Shown here in pieces: positions 1 through 5,894 of a DNA stretch of 8,132 nt. The stretch's first letter is position 1. The number at the start of each line of letters is the position of its first letter. The translations under genes and the position numbers were made by a program. This DNA comes from an uncultured Collinsella sp. (GTDB taxonomy: Bacteria > Actinomycetota > Coriobacteriia > Coriobacteriales > Coriobacteriaceae): positions 1-8,132 of the forward strand of contig URGF01000080.1 in assembly GCA_900547285.1 (NCBI GenBank), written 5' to 3'. The notes under the pieces are model-generated. The model was not told where the DNA came from. It did not search any database and was given only the letters and a program-made list of their open reading frames with translations.

Positions 1-966
1 AAGGTCGCTAACGACGTCATCTGGGACAATAAGCTCAACGCCCTGCCCATCGTCGACGACTACGATCACCTGATGGGCATCGTCTTCCGCAAGGACTACG
101 ACAGCCACAAGACCAACCCCAACGAGCTGCTCGATAACGACAAGCGCTATATGGTCGGCGCCGGTATCAATACCCGCGACTATGCCGAGCGCGTGCCGCT
201 GCTCATCGAGGCCGGTGCCGATGTCCTGTGCATCGATTCTTCCGAGGGCTTCAGCGAGTGGCAGAAGCGCACCATCGAGTGGATCCGCGCCAACTACGGC
301 GAGGACGTCAAGGTCGGTGCCGGTAACGTCGTCGACGCCGAGGGCTTCCGCTTCTTGGCCGACTGCGGTGCCGACTTCATCAAGGTCGGTATCGGCGGCG
401 GTTCCATCTGCATCACTCGCGAGACCAAGGGTATCGGTCGTGGCCAGGCCACCGCGCTGATCGACGTCTGCCGCGCCCGTGACGAGTACTACGAGGAGAC
501 CGGTGTTTACGTGCCCGTGTGCTCCGACGGCGGTATCGTATACGACTACCACATGACGCTCGCCCTTGCCATGGGCGCCGACTTTATGATGCTGGGCCGC
601 TACTTCGCCCGCTTTGACGAGAGCCCGACCGAGCGCGTCAACGTCAACGGCCAGTACATGAAGGAGTACTGGGGCGAGGGTTCTGCGCGTGCCCGCAACT
701 GGCAGCGCTACGACCTGGGCGGCGCCGCGAAGCTCAGCTTCGTCGAGGGCGTCGACTCCTACGTTCCCTACGCCGGTTCCCTCAAGGACGGCGTGGGTGG
801 CACGCTCTACAAGGTCAAGTCAACGATGTGCAACTGCGGCGCCCTCTCGATCCCCGAGCTCCAGGAAAAGGCACGTCTGACCTTGGTCTCCTCGACCTCG
901 ATCGTCGAAGGCGGAGCCCACGACGTCGTAGTCAAGGACTCCCAACAGAGCGTAACGTATCGATAA
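1..966 (+). CDS. guaB: IMP dehydrogenase, 3' part (5' end outside window)
   Basis: IMP dehydrogenase oxidises IMP to XMP with NAD+, the committed step of guanine nucleotide synthesis in the cytosol. The frame is open from base 1, and 321 residues are visible before the TAA. Residues 1-~40 are the end of the CBS (Bateman) region and the return into the TIM barrel. The catalytic loop GGGSICITRE carries the nucleophilic Cys at visible residue 137. The mobile flap has the Arg-Tyr pair at 236-237 within NWQRYDLGG. The NAD-site Asp is residue 79 (LCIDSSEG). The spacing of these landmarks matches, from memory, Asp261, Cys319, Arg418 and Tyr419 of Tritrichomonas foetus IMPDH with no gaps, so this is that subtype and not the common GxGSxCTTR bacterial form. 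Lys at 128 and Glu at 249 fall where T. foetus has Lys310 and Glu431. The C-terminus is complete. A hairpin terminator follows about 50 bases downstream. Confidence 0.96.
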   Translation, partial: KVANDVIWDNKLNALPIVDDYDHLMGIVFRKDYDSHKTNPNELLDNDKRYMVGAGINTRDYAERVPLLIEAGADVLCIDSSEGFSEWQKRTIEWIRANYGEDVKVGAGNVVDAEGFRFLADCGADFIKVGIGGGSICITRETKGIGRGQATALIDVCRARDEYYEETGVYVPVCSDGGIVYDYHMTLALAMGADFMMLGRYFARFDESPTERVNVNGQYMKEYWGEGSARARNWQRYDLGGAAKLSFVEGVDSYVPYAGSLKDGVGGTLYKVKSTMCNCGALSIPELQEKARLTLVSSTSIVEGGAHDVVVKDSQQSVTYR

Positions 967-985
967 GATAAGACCTGCACATAAA

Positions 986-1000
986 GGTTGAGCCTCAACC
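986..1000. repeat. Small palindrome after guaB
   Basis: GGTTGAGCCTCAACC has two perfect 7-base arms around a single central C. In RNA it could form a 6-bp hairpin with a three-base loop. No T-tract follows, so it is not a terminator on its own. It lies 20 bases after the guaB stop and 14 bases before the stem of the guaB terminator. It could be a stabilising 3' UTR hairpin, a protein binding site, or chance. Confidence 0.35.
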
Positions 1001-1014
1001 ACGTTATTTAGATA

Positions 1015-1058
1015 AAGCGAGATGCCTGCAAGTCGCAGACATCTCGCTTGTTGTATTT
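1015..1058 (+). terminator. Intrinsic terminator of guaB
   Basis: AAGCGAGATG (1015-1024) pairs perfectly with CATCTCGCTT (1040-1049). A single C/A mismatch follows inside, then CTGC (1026-1029) pairs with GCAG (1035-1038) around the loop AAGTC. The run after the stem, GTTGTATTT, is T-rich but interrupted. Its position about 50 bases after the guaB stop supports its role as the end of the guaB transcript. The interrupted tail makes it somewhat weaker than the leuS terminator. Confidence 0.8.
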
Positions 1059-1066
1059 GCTATCAT
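1058..1066 (+). promoter_or_regulatory. Candidate extended -10 box for leuS
   Basis: TGCTATCAT fits the extended -10 pattern TGnTATnnT. No convincing -35 hexamer lies 16-18 bases upstream: that stretch is the right arm of the guaB terminator and reads GACATC at a 17-base spacing. If used, transcription would start near 1073, so the whole long hairpin at 1084-1202 would be in the leuS 5' UTR. The assignment rests on one hexamer plus context. Confidence 0.4.
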
Positions 1067-1083
1067 CATGCGAGTCAACCTTA

Positions 1084-1202
1084 GGGTCGGGCGGCTTGGC
1101 TTTGTTCGCTACAAGTTCCGCACGCAAAGAAGAGCACTTAATGTGCTCTTCGTCTTGCGCAGGACTGTCCGCAGTAGCGAATAAAGCTAAGCCGACCGAC
1201 CC
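1084..1202 (+). other. Long leader hairpin upstream of leuS
   Basis: Bases 1084-1112 pair with 1174-1202 over 29 positions. There is one mismatch (G1091/A1195) and two G-U wobbles (G1098-U1188 and G1104-U1182); the other 26 are Watson-Crick. Inside, GAAGAGCAC (1129-1137) pairs perfectly with 1143-1151 around the loop TTAAT. CGCAA (1123-1127) pairs with TTGCG (1155-1159) across a 1x3 internal loop, and AGTTCC (1114-1119) can pair with GGACT (1162-1166) with one bulge. The element thus folds into one rod of about 119 bases that ends 11 bases before the Shine-Dalgarno of leuS. Wobble pairs suggest it acts as RNA, but a MITE-like or extragenic palindromic repeat is equally possible. I see no target-site duplication, and the specifier stem and antiterminator consensus of a T-box are missing. 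Confidence 0.75.
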
Positions 1203-1213
1203 CATTAAAGATT

Positions 1214-1220
1214 AAAGGAG
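1214..1220 (+). promoter_or_regulatory. Shine-Dalgarno of leuS
   Basis: AAAGGAG lies five bases before the leuS ATG and is close to the ideal anti-16S complement. It sits just outside the long leader hairpin, whose stem ends at 1202, so the folded hairpin would leave it free. Confidence 0.85.
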
Positions 1221-1225
1221 CTGAT

Positions 1226-3802
1226 ATGTGCGATTGCACAGATCATAAGGATGAGATCCCTGCCTACGACGCGCAGGCCATTGAGTCCAAGTGGATGAAG
1301 GCCTGGGAGGACTCCAACCTCTTTGCCGTCGACACCGACGCCAGCAAGCCCAAGAAGTACGTGCTCGAGATGTTCCCGTATCCGTCGGGCGACCTGCACA
1401 TGGGCCACGCGCGCAACTATACCATCGGCGATGCCATGGCCCGTCAGGCCCGCATGCGCGGCTACGATGTGCTGCACCCCATCGGCTTTGACGCCTTTGG
1501 CCTGCCTGCCGAGAACGCCGCCATCAAGCACAACACGCAGGCTGCCGCCTGGACGTATAAGAACATGGACCAGGCGCTCGCCACGATGAAGCGCATGGGC
1601 TTCTCCTACGATCTGGATCGCATGGTCAAGACCTGCAGCTCCGATTATTACCGTTGGGGTCAGTGGATCTTTGAGAAGTTGTGGGAAAAGGGCCTGGTCT
1701 ACCGCAAGAAGAACCCGGTCAACTGGTGCCCTAACTGCAAGACCGTTCTGGCCAACGAGCAGGTCACCGAGGGCAAGTGCTGGCGCTGCGGCACCGAGCC
1801 CGAGAAGCGCGACCTTGAGCAGTGGTACTTCAAGATTACCGATTACTCCCAGGAGCTGCTCGACGACCTGGAGAAGCTCCCCGGCTGGCCCGAGCGCGTC
1901 AAGCAGATGCAGGCCAACTGGATCGGTCGCTCCGAGGGCGCCGAGGTCGACTTTACCCTGTGCGACAAGGATGGCGAGCCCATCGAGGGCGACGAGGGCA
2001 AGATCACCGTCTTCACCACGCGTGCCGATACGCTCTTCGGTGTCTCCTTCTTTGTCCTGGCCCCCGAGTACGCTCGTCTGCACGAGCTCGTCGAGGGTAC
2101 GGAGTACGAGGAGGCCGTGACCAAGATCGTCGAGGACTCCAAGCATATCTCCGCCGTCGAGCGTGCCCAGGGCACCCTCGAGAAGCACGGTGCCTTTACC
2201 GGCCGCTACGTGGTGAACCCGGTCAACGGCGAGAAGGTCCCTGTGTGGGTTGCCGATTATGTCGTTGCCGACTATGGCACCGGTGCCGTCATGGCCGTTC
2301 CCTGCGGCGACCAGCGCGACTTTGAGTTCGCCCGCAAGTACGACCTGCCGATCGTGCCGATCATCCTGGACGATGACGACCGCGCTGCCGTCGAGGCCAA
2401 CGGCGAGACCATCGATACCTTCCATGCCGAGACCGTCGACTGGGATTGCGCCCACGCTGCCGAGGGCACGCTCGTCCAGTCCGGCAAGTACACCGGTATG
2501 CGCGGCGGCAAGCACTCCGAGGGCGAGGCTGCAATCGTTGCTGACCTCGAGGCCATGGGCTGCGGTCGTCGTAAGGTCGAGTTCCGTCTGCGCGACTGGC
2601 TCATTTCCCGCCAGCGCTATTGGGGCAACCCCATCCCGGCCATCCACTGCGAGCACTGCGGCATCGTGCCCGTGCCCGAGGATCAGCTGCCGGTGACGCT
2701 GCCCGAGAACCTGGACCTGGGCGCCGGCGAGACTCTCGCCGAGTGCAAGGAGTTCTACGAGACCACCTGCCCGGTCTGCGGTCGCCCGGCCAAGCGCGAG
2801 ACCGATACCATGGACACCTTCACCTGCTCCAGCTGGTATTACCTGCGCTATACCGACCCGCACAACACCGAGCTGCCCTTCTCCAAGGACGCCGCCGACC
2901 GCTGGATGCCCGTCGATAACTACATCGGCGGCATCGAGCACGCCATTTTGCACCTGCTCTACAGCCGCTTCTTTACCAAGGCGCTGCGCGACCTGGGTCT
3001 GCTGAGCGTGGACGAGCCCTTCACCAACCTGCTGTGCCAGGGCATGGTCAAGGACGAGAACGGCGACACCATGTCCAAGTCAAAGGGCAATGTCGTGCCC
3101 CCGAGCTCGGTCATCGAGCCCTACGGCGCCGACACCATGCGTTTGGCGATCCTGTTTATCGCCCCGCCCGAGAAGGACTTCGACTGGGATCCCAAGGCTG
3201 TTGAGGGCGCCAACCGCTTCATCAAGCGCGCCTGGCGTATCGTGTGGCAGCTCGTCCAGTCCGGCGACGCCAACGTGGCCTTCGACAAGTCCGCGCTCGA
3301 CGAGGTTGCGATGAAGCTCTATCGCGAGCGTCACCGCACCATCGCCAAGTGCACCGAGGACTTCGACCGCGGCCAGTTCAACACCGCCATCTCGGCCGTC
3401 ATGGAGCTCGTCAACGCGGCGAGCGCCTACCTCAACGCCACTGAGGGCACTGACCGCGACAAGGCGCTGTGCTACGGCGTGGCCAAGGATATCGTGAGCG
3501 TCCTTGCCCCCATCTGCCCGTTCTGGGCCGACGAGCTGTGGCACGAGGCTCTCGGCTGCGAGGGCAACGCCTACACCGCCGCCTGGCCCGAGTTCGACCT
3601 GGCCGAGTCCAGCGAGGACACGGTGGAGATCGTCGTCCAGGTGCTCGGCAAGGTCCGCGGCCGCATTGACGTGGCCCGCGATGCCTCCAACGAGGAGATG
3701 CAGGCTGCCGCCGAGGCCGCCGTCGCCAAGTGGCTCGAGGGCAAGACGATCGTCAAGGCCATCTGCGTGCCCGGCAAGCTGGTCAACCTGGTGGTCAAAT
3801 AG
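1226..3802 (+). CDS. leuS: Leucyl-tRNA synthetase
   Basis: Class I synthetase that charges tRNA-Leu with leucine and clears mischarged tRNA through its CP1 editing domain. It has 858 residues, the normal bacterial size. The HIGH motif is HMGH at 58-61, within the family signature FPYPSGDLHMGH. A four-cysteine zinc knuckle lies at C168, C171, C185 and C188. Editing-site motifs are TTRADTL (264-270, usually TTRPDTL) and AVMAVPCGDQRD (354-365, where many family members have GHD or AHD instead of CGD). A second C-x2-C pair is at 475/478 and 515/518. The KMSKS loop reads TMSKS at 615-619. The long leucine-specific insertion found before this loop in E. coli is absent. The anticodon-binding and C-terminal domains run to the end, with VPGKLVNLVVK as the last residues. 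The start is set by AAAGGAG five bases upstream; the N-terminus, MCDCTDHKD, is unusually Cys-rich. The gene appears to be transcribed alone, with terminators on both sides. Confidence 0.98.
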   Translation: MCDCTDHKDEIPAYDAQAIESKWMKAWEDSNLFAVDTDASKPKKYVLEMFPYPSGDLHMGHARNYTIGDAMARQARMRGYDVLHPIGFDAFGLPAENAAIKHNTQAAAWTYKNMDQALATMKRMGFSYDLDRMVKTCSSDYYRWGQWIFEKLWEKGLVYRKKNPVNWCPNCKTVLANEQVTEGKCWRCGTEPEKRDLEQWYFKITDYSQELLDDLEKLPGWPERVKQMQANWIGRSEGAEVDFTLCDKDGEPIEGDEGKITVFTTRADTLFGVSFFVLAPEYARLHELVEGTEYEEAVTKIVEDSKHISAVERAQGTLEKHGAFTGRYVVNPVNGEKVPVWVADYVVADYGTGAVMAVPCGDQRDFEFARKYDLPIVPIILDDDDRAAVEANGETIDTFHAETVDWDCAHAAEGTLVQSGKYTGMRGGKHSEGEAAIVADLEAMGCGRRKVEFRLRDWLISRQRYWGNPIPAIHCEHCGIVPVPEDQLPVTLPENLDLGAGETLAECKEFYETTCPVCGRPAKRETDTMDTFTCSSWYYLRYTDPHNTELPFSKDAADRWMPVDNYIGGIEHAILHLLYSRFFTKALRDLGLLSVDEPFTNLLCQGMVKDENGDTMSKSKGNVVPPSSVIEPYGADTMRLAILFIAPPEKDFDWDPKAVEGANRFIKRAWRIVWQLVQSGDANVAFDKSALDEVAMKLYRERHRTIAKCTEDFDRGQFNTAISAVMELVNAASAYLNATEGTDRDKALCYGVAKDIVSVLAPICPFWADELWHEALGCEGNAYTAAWPEFDLAESSEDTVEIVVQVLGKVRGRIDVARDASNEEMQAAAEAAVAKWLEGKTIVKAICVPGKLVNLVVK

Positions 3803-3829
3803 GCTCTGCGTGTAAAGCTGACATGCAAT

Positions 3830-3871
3830 AAACGAGGGACGGTCCGGTTGGGTCGTCCCTCGTTTTGTTTT
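3830..3871 (+). terminator. Intrinsic terminator of leuS
   Basis: A 16-bp stem joins 3830-3845 to 3850-3865, closing a GGTT tetraloop. It includes two G-U pairs (3842-3853 and 3843-3852), and its lower part is the perfect AACGAGGGACG/CGTCCCTCGTT. The tail TTTTGTTTT follows directly. It begins 27 bases after the leuS stop and is a textbook Rho-independent terminator. Confidence 0.93.
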
Positions 3872-3953
3872 GCCTGCCCAAAGCGCCCGCGGTCAATTGT
3901 TCTATTCTTGTGGAGAACCTGTGCGCACGCTGACCTGCAGATTCGTACTGTGC

Positions 3954-3982
3954 TTGCGCGTTTCCGCAGCTATTGGTATAGT
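3954..3982 (+). promoter_or_regulatory. Promoter of the rimP-nusA-infB operon
   Basis: A -35-like TTGCGC (3954-3959) is followed after 17 bases by the -10 hexamer TATAGT (3977-3982). The -10 is preceded by TGG, giving the extended form TGGTATAGT. Transcription would start near 3989, about 70 bases before the rimP ATG. This is the best sigma-A-type promoter in the window. The roughly 80 bases between the leuS terminator and this promoter hold nothing else I can recognise, apart from a short GTGCGCAC palindrome at 3921-3928. Confidence 0.7.
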
Positions 3983-4006
3983 TTGCTTGCAAATGAAGTT
4001 GTATTG

Positions 4007-4039
4007 AAAGAAGTGGGGTTTCGGCCCCGCTTCTTTTTT
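4007..4039 (+). terminator. Leader terminator before rimP (attenuator-like)
   Basis: AAAGAAGTGGGG (4007-4018) pairs with CCCCGCTTCTTT (4025-4036) in a 12-bp stem with one U-G wobble. The loop TTTCGG can close as a UUCG tetraloop over a further U-G pair. Six T residues run from 4034 to 4039. The element lies about 18 bases after the predicted transcription start and 8 bases before the rimP Shine-Dalgarno, so transcripts from the operon promoter must read through it. No upstream sequence able to form a competing antiterminator stem is visible. Regulation, if any, would more likely depend on a factor such as NusA than on a classical two-state riboswitch. Confidence 0.85.
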
Positions 4040-4047
4040 GTATGTAT

Positions 4048-4052
4048 GGAGG
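4048..4052 (+). promoter_or_regulatory. Shine-Dalgarno that fixes the rimP start
   Basis: GGAGG lies seven bases before the ATG at 4060. An in-frame ATG at 4042 would give six extra residues (MYGGAA) but would place this Shine-Dalgarno inside the coding region, and it has only the terminator T-run upstream. The start at 4060 is therefore preferred. Confidence 0.85.
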
Positions 4053-4059
4053 TGCCGCA

Positions 4060-4554
4060 ATGGTCAAGACCAAGACCGAGCAGGCGATCATCGACGCGCT
4101 CGAGGCCGTCGCTCCCCAGCACGATGTCGACATCGTCGACGTCGAGCTCGTGGGCGCCACCAAGGCCCCCTGCGTGCGCGTGCGTATCGAGGGTGCTGAG
4201 GGTCAGAGCCTGTCGCTCAACGACGTCACGGCCAACACCAAATGGGTCGGCGATGTAATCGAGGAGCTCGACCCCATCTCTTCGAGCTATACGCTCGAGG
4301 TGTCGAGCCCGGGCATGGCGCGCCCGCTGCGCCGTCCGCGCGACTTTGCCCGCTTTGTGGGCGAGAACTGCGAGCTCACCTCCACCGCCACCGAGGGTCG
4401 TCGCAAGTACGCCGGCAAGATTGCCGCTGCGACCGAGACCGACGTGACCCTCGAGCTCGAGGACGGCGAGTCCGTCACCCTCGATTTCTCTGATGTTAAA
4501 AAGTGCAAGTTGAAGCCCACCTACGACTTCAAGCCCGCGAAGGAAGGAAAGTAA
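4060..4554 (+). CDS. rimP: Ribosome maturation factor RimP
   Basis: RimP binds the maturing 30S subunit and assists assembly of its head, with uS12 as a known partner. The protein is 164 residues, typical for the family. The N-terminal alpha/beta domain (about 8-88) ends in the family signature YTLEVSSPGMARPL, with LEVSSPG at 79-85. The C-terminal SH3-like barrel spans about 93-155, followed by a short Lys-rich tail. The segment usually reading like ITLDDCxxVSR is SLSLNDVTANTKWV here, a mild divergence. The gene is first in the operon and ends one base before the nusA ATG, so the two are probably translationally coupled. Confidence 0.94.
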   Translation: MVKTKTEQAIIDALEAVAPQHDVDIVDVELVGATKAPCVRVRIEGAEGQSLSLNDVTANTKWVGDVIEELDPISSSYTLEVSSPGMARPLRRPRDFARFVGENCELTSTATEGRRKYAGKIAAATETDVTLELEDGESVTLDFSDVKKCKLKPTYDFKPAKEGK

Positions 4555-4555
4555 G

Positions 4556-5803
4556 ATGGCAGCATCCGACATGATGTCCGCCCTGATGGAGCTTTGCCAG
4601 GAGAAGCACATCGACCAGCTCTACCTGATCGACCGCCTGGAGCAGTCGCTCGCCAAGAGCTATGCCGAGATCCTGCATCTTGAGTGGGGCGCCAAGGTGA
4701 CCATCGACCGCACCACCGGCAAGATCTACGTCTACCGTCTGGAGCCGATCGACGATTCCATGGATGAGGAGGGAAACTTCACCGAGTTCGAGGAGATCGA
4801 CGTCACCCCCAAGAACACGAGCCGCATCGCCGCTCAGCACGCCAAGGCCGAGATCAACGCCATCGTGCGCAACTCCGCCCGCGAGCAGATCTACGAGGAG
4901 TTCTCCGGCCGTATCGGTGACCTCATCAGCGGTACCGTGCTGCAGTCCACGCCCGACTTCACGATCGTCAAGATTCGCGAGGGCGTCGAGGCCGAGCTTC
5001 CGCACTTCGACCAGCGCCGTTACGAGAACGAGCGCAACGAGCGTCCGATGGGCGAGCGCTATCTTCACAACCAGCACATCAAGGCCGTGATCATCGACGT
5101 TCGCGACCCCAACTCCAACCTGCAGCCGGTTCGCGGCGAGCACAGCCGTCCGCCGATCGTCATCTCCCGTACCCACCCCGAGCTTATGCGTCGTCTGTTT
5201 GAGCAGGAGGTGCCCGAGATCTATGAGGGCACCGTCCAGATCAAGTCGATCGCCCGCGAGCCTGGCCAGCGCTCCAAGGTCGCCGTCCACTCGCTCGACG
5301 ACCGCCTGGATCCCGTGGGCGCCTGCGTCGGCCCCAAGGGCAGCCGCGTTCGCGCCGTCGTGGGTGAGCTCCGTGGCGAGCGCGTCGACGTCATCCTGTG
5401 GGATGCCGATCCGGCCGTCTACGTCGCCAACGCCCTGTCACCTGCCAAGGTCACCCGCGTCCTTATCGACGAGGAGAAGGCCTACGCCGGCGTCATCGTG
5501 CCCGACGACCAGCTTTCGCTCGCCATCGGCAAGGAGGGCCAGAACGCCCGCCTCGCCGCTCGCCTGACCGGCTGGCACATCGATATCAAGTCCGAGACCC
5601 TTGCCGCCGACATTCTCAAGAACGTCCCCGTTCACGAGGAGCCCGCCGCCGACTTGATCGGTGACGAGGAGGACGACGACGTCCGTCGCTGCGAGTACGT
5701 GTCCGAAGACGGCGTCCAGTGCCGTAACCAGGCCCGTCCCGGCTCCCGTTTCTGCGGTGTCCACGACACCGATGCCTTCGATGATGCGGAGGACCTGATC
5801 TAG
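4556..5803 (+). CDS. nusA: Transcription elongation/termination factor NusA with a Cys3His tail
   Basis: NusA binds RNA polymerase near the RNA exit channel and modulates pausing, intrinsic termination and antitermination. The order is: N-terminal polymerase-binding domain (about 1-115), S1 domain (about 118-185), KH1 with GPKGSRVR (from 259) and KH2 with AIGKEGQNAR (323-332). The E. coli-type acidic repeats are absent, as is common outside proteobacteria. After KH2 comes an acidic linker (about 360-376, with EEPAAD and DEEDDD) and then an unusual tail with C379, C389, C400 and H403, spaced C-x9-C-x10-C-x2-H. This looks like a small zinc-binding knuckle and brings the protein to 415 residues, longer than the roughly 330-380 I would expect without repeats. 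The Shine-Dalgarno, AAGGAAGG, lies in the 3' end of rimP eight bases before the ATG. A GC-rich hairpin starts ten bases after the stop. Confidence 0.96.
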   Translation: MAASDMMSALMELCQEKHIDQLYLIDRLEQSLAKSYAEILHLEWGAKVTIDRTTGKIYVYRLEPIDDSMDEEGNFTEFEEIDVTPKNTSRIAAQHAKAEINAIVRNSAREQIYEEFSGRIGDLISGTVLQSTPDFTIVKIREGVEAELPHFDQRRYENERNERPMGERYLHNQHIKAVIIDVRDPNSNLQPVRGEHSRPPIVISRTHPELMRRLFEQEVPEIYEGTVQIKSIAREPGQRSKVAVHSLDDRLDPVGACVGPKGSRVRAVVGELRGERVDVILWDADPAVYVANALSPAKVTRVLIDEEKAYAGVIVPDDQLSLAIGKEGQNARLAARLTGWHIDIKSETLAADILKNVPVHEEPAADLIGDEEDDDVRRCEYVSEDGVQCRNQARPGSRFCGVHDTDAFDDAEDLI

Positions 5804-5812
5804 CGCGCGGTC

Positions 5813-5833
5813 GCGCCGGGCGGGTCCCGGCGC
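5813..5833 (+). other. GC hairpin after nusA
   Basis: GCGCCGGG (5813-5820) pairs perfectly with CCCGGCGC (5826-5833) around the loop CGGGT, ten bases after the nusA stop. There is no T-run behind it, so it is not a standard intrinsic terminator. It could slow RNA polymerase, protect the nusA mRNA 3' end after processing, or partly reduce infB expression. Confidence 0.55.
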
Positions 5834-5854
5834 ATCTCCCACGCTCGTTCAGTC

Positions 5855-5876
5855 TCTAGGCACCCAAGGTGCCAGA
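5855..5876 (+). other. Hairpin before the infB ribosome binding site
   Basis: GGCACC (5859-5864) pairs with GGTGCC (5868-5873) around CAA, and TCT/AGA extends the stem to nine pairs across a bulged A at 5858. It ends seven bases before the infB Shine-Dalgarno and has no T-run. A role in mRNA processing or in setting infB translation is possible but not shown. Confidence 0.5.
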
Positions 5877-5894
5877 AAGGGTAGGTGAAGTCAT

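Noticed and set aside
1068..1184. 38-codon open frame across the leuS leader hairpin, as a possible leader peptide
   Set aside because: The frame is Arg-rich with five scattered Leu codons, has no Shine-Dalgarno, and its ATG lies upstream of the predicted transcription start. It is probably chance, though ribosome profiling could overturn this.
1083..1202. T-box riboswitch for leuS
   Set aside because: The GAAGAGCAC hairpin followed by TTCGTCTTGCG recalls a T-box terminator region, but the AGGGUGGNACCGCG antiterminator consensus and a specifier stem are missing. There is too little space after the guaB terminator for a full T-box.
1008..1205. 65-codon minus-strand frame in the guaB-leuS intergenic region
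   Set aside because: The bases upstream of its ATG (minus strand) carry no ribosome binding site, and it is made of the inverted-repeat arms. No family is recognised.
1205..2953. 582-codon open frame on the minus strand opposite leuS
   Set aside because: It is antisense to a clear LeuRS with every family motif, is low in complexity (Gly/Leu/Val/Ala/Asp-rich), has no Shine-Dalgarno, and is explained by the third-position G/C bias of leuS.
3893..3908. Second promoter for rimP with TATTCT as -10
   Set aside because: No -35 match lies at the right distance, and the promoter at 3954-3982 is much better.
4042..4059. Upstream start for rimP adding MYGGAA
   Set aside because: It would put the GGAGG Shine-Dalgarno inside the gene and leave no ribosome binding site ahead of it.
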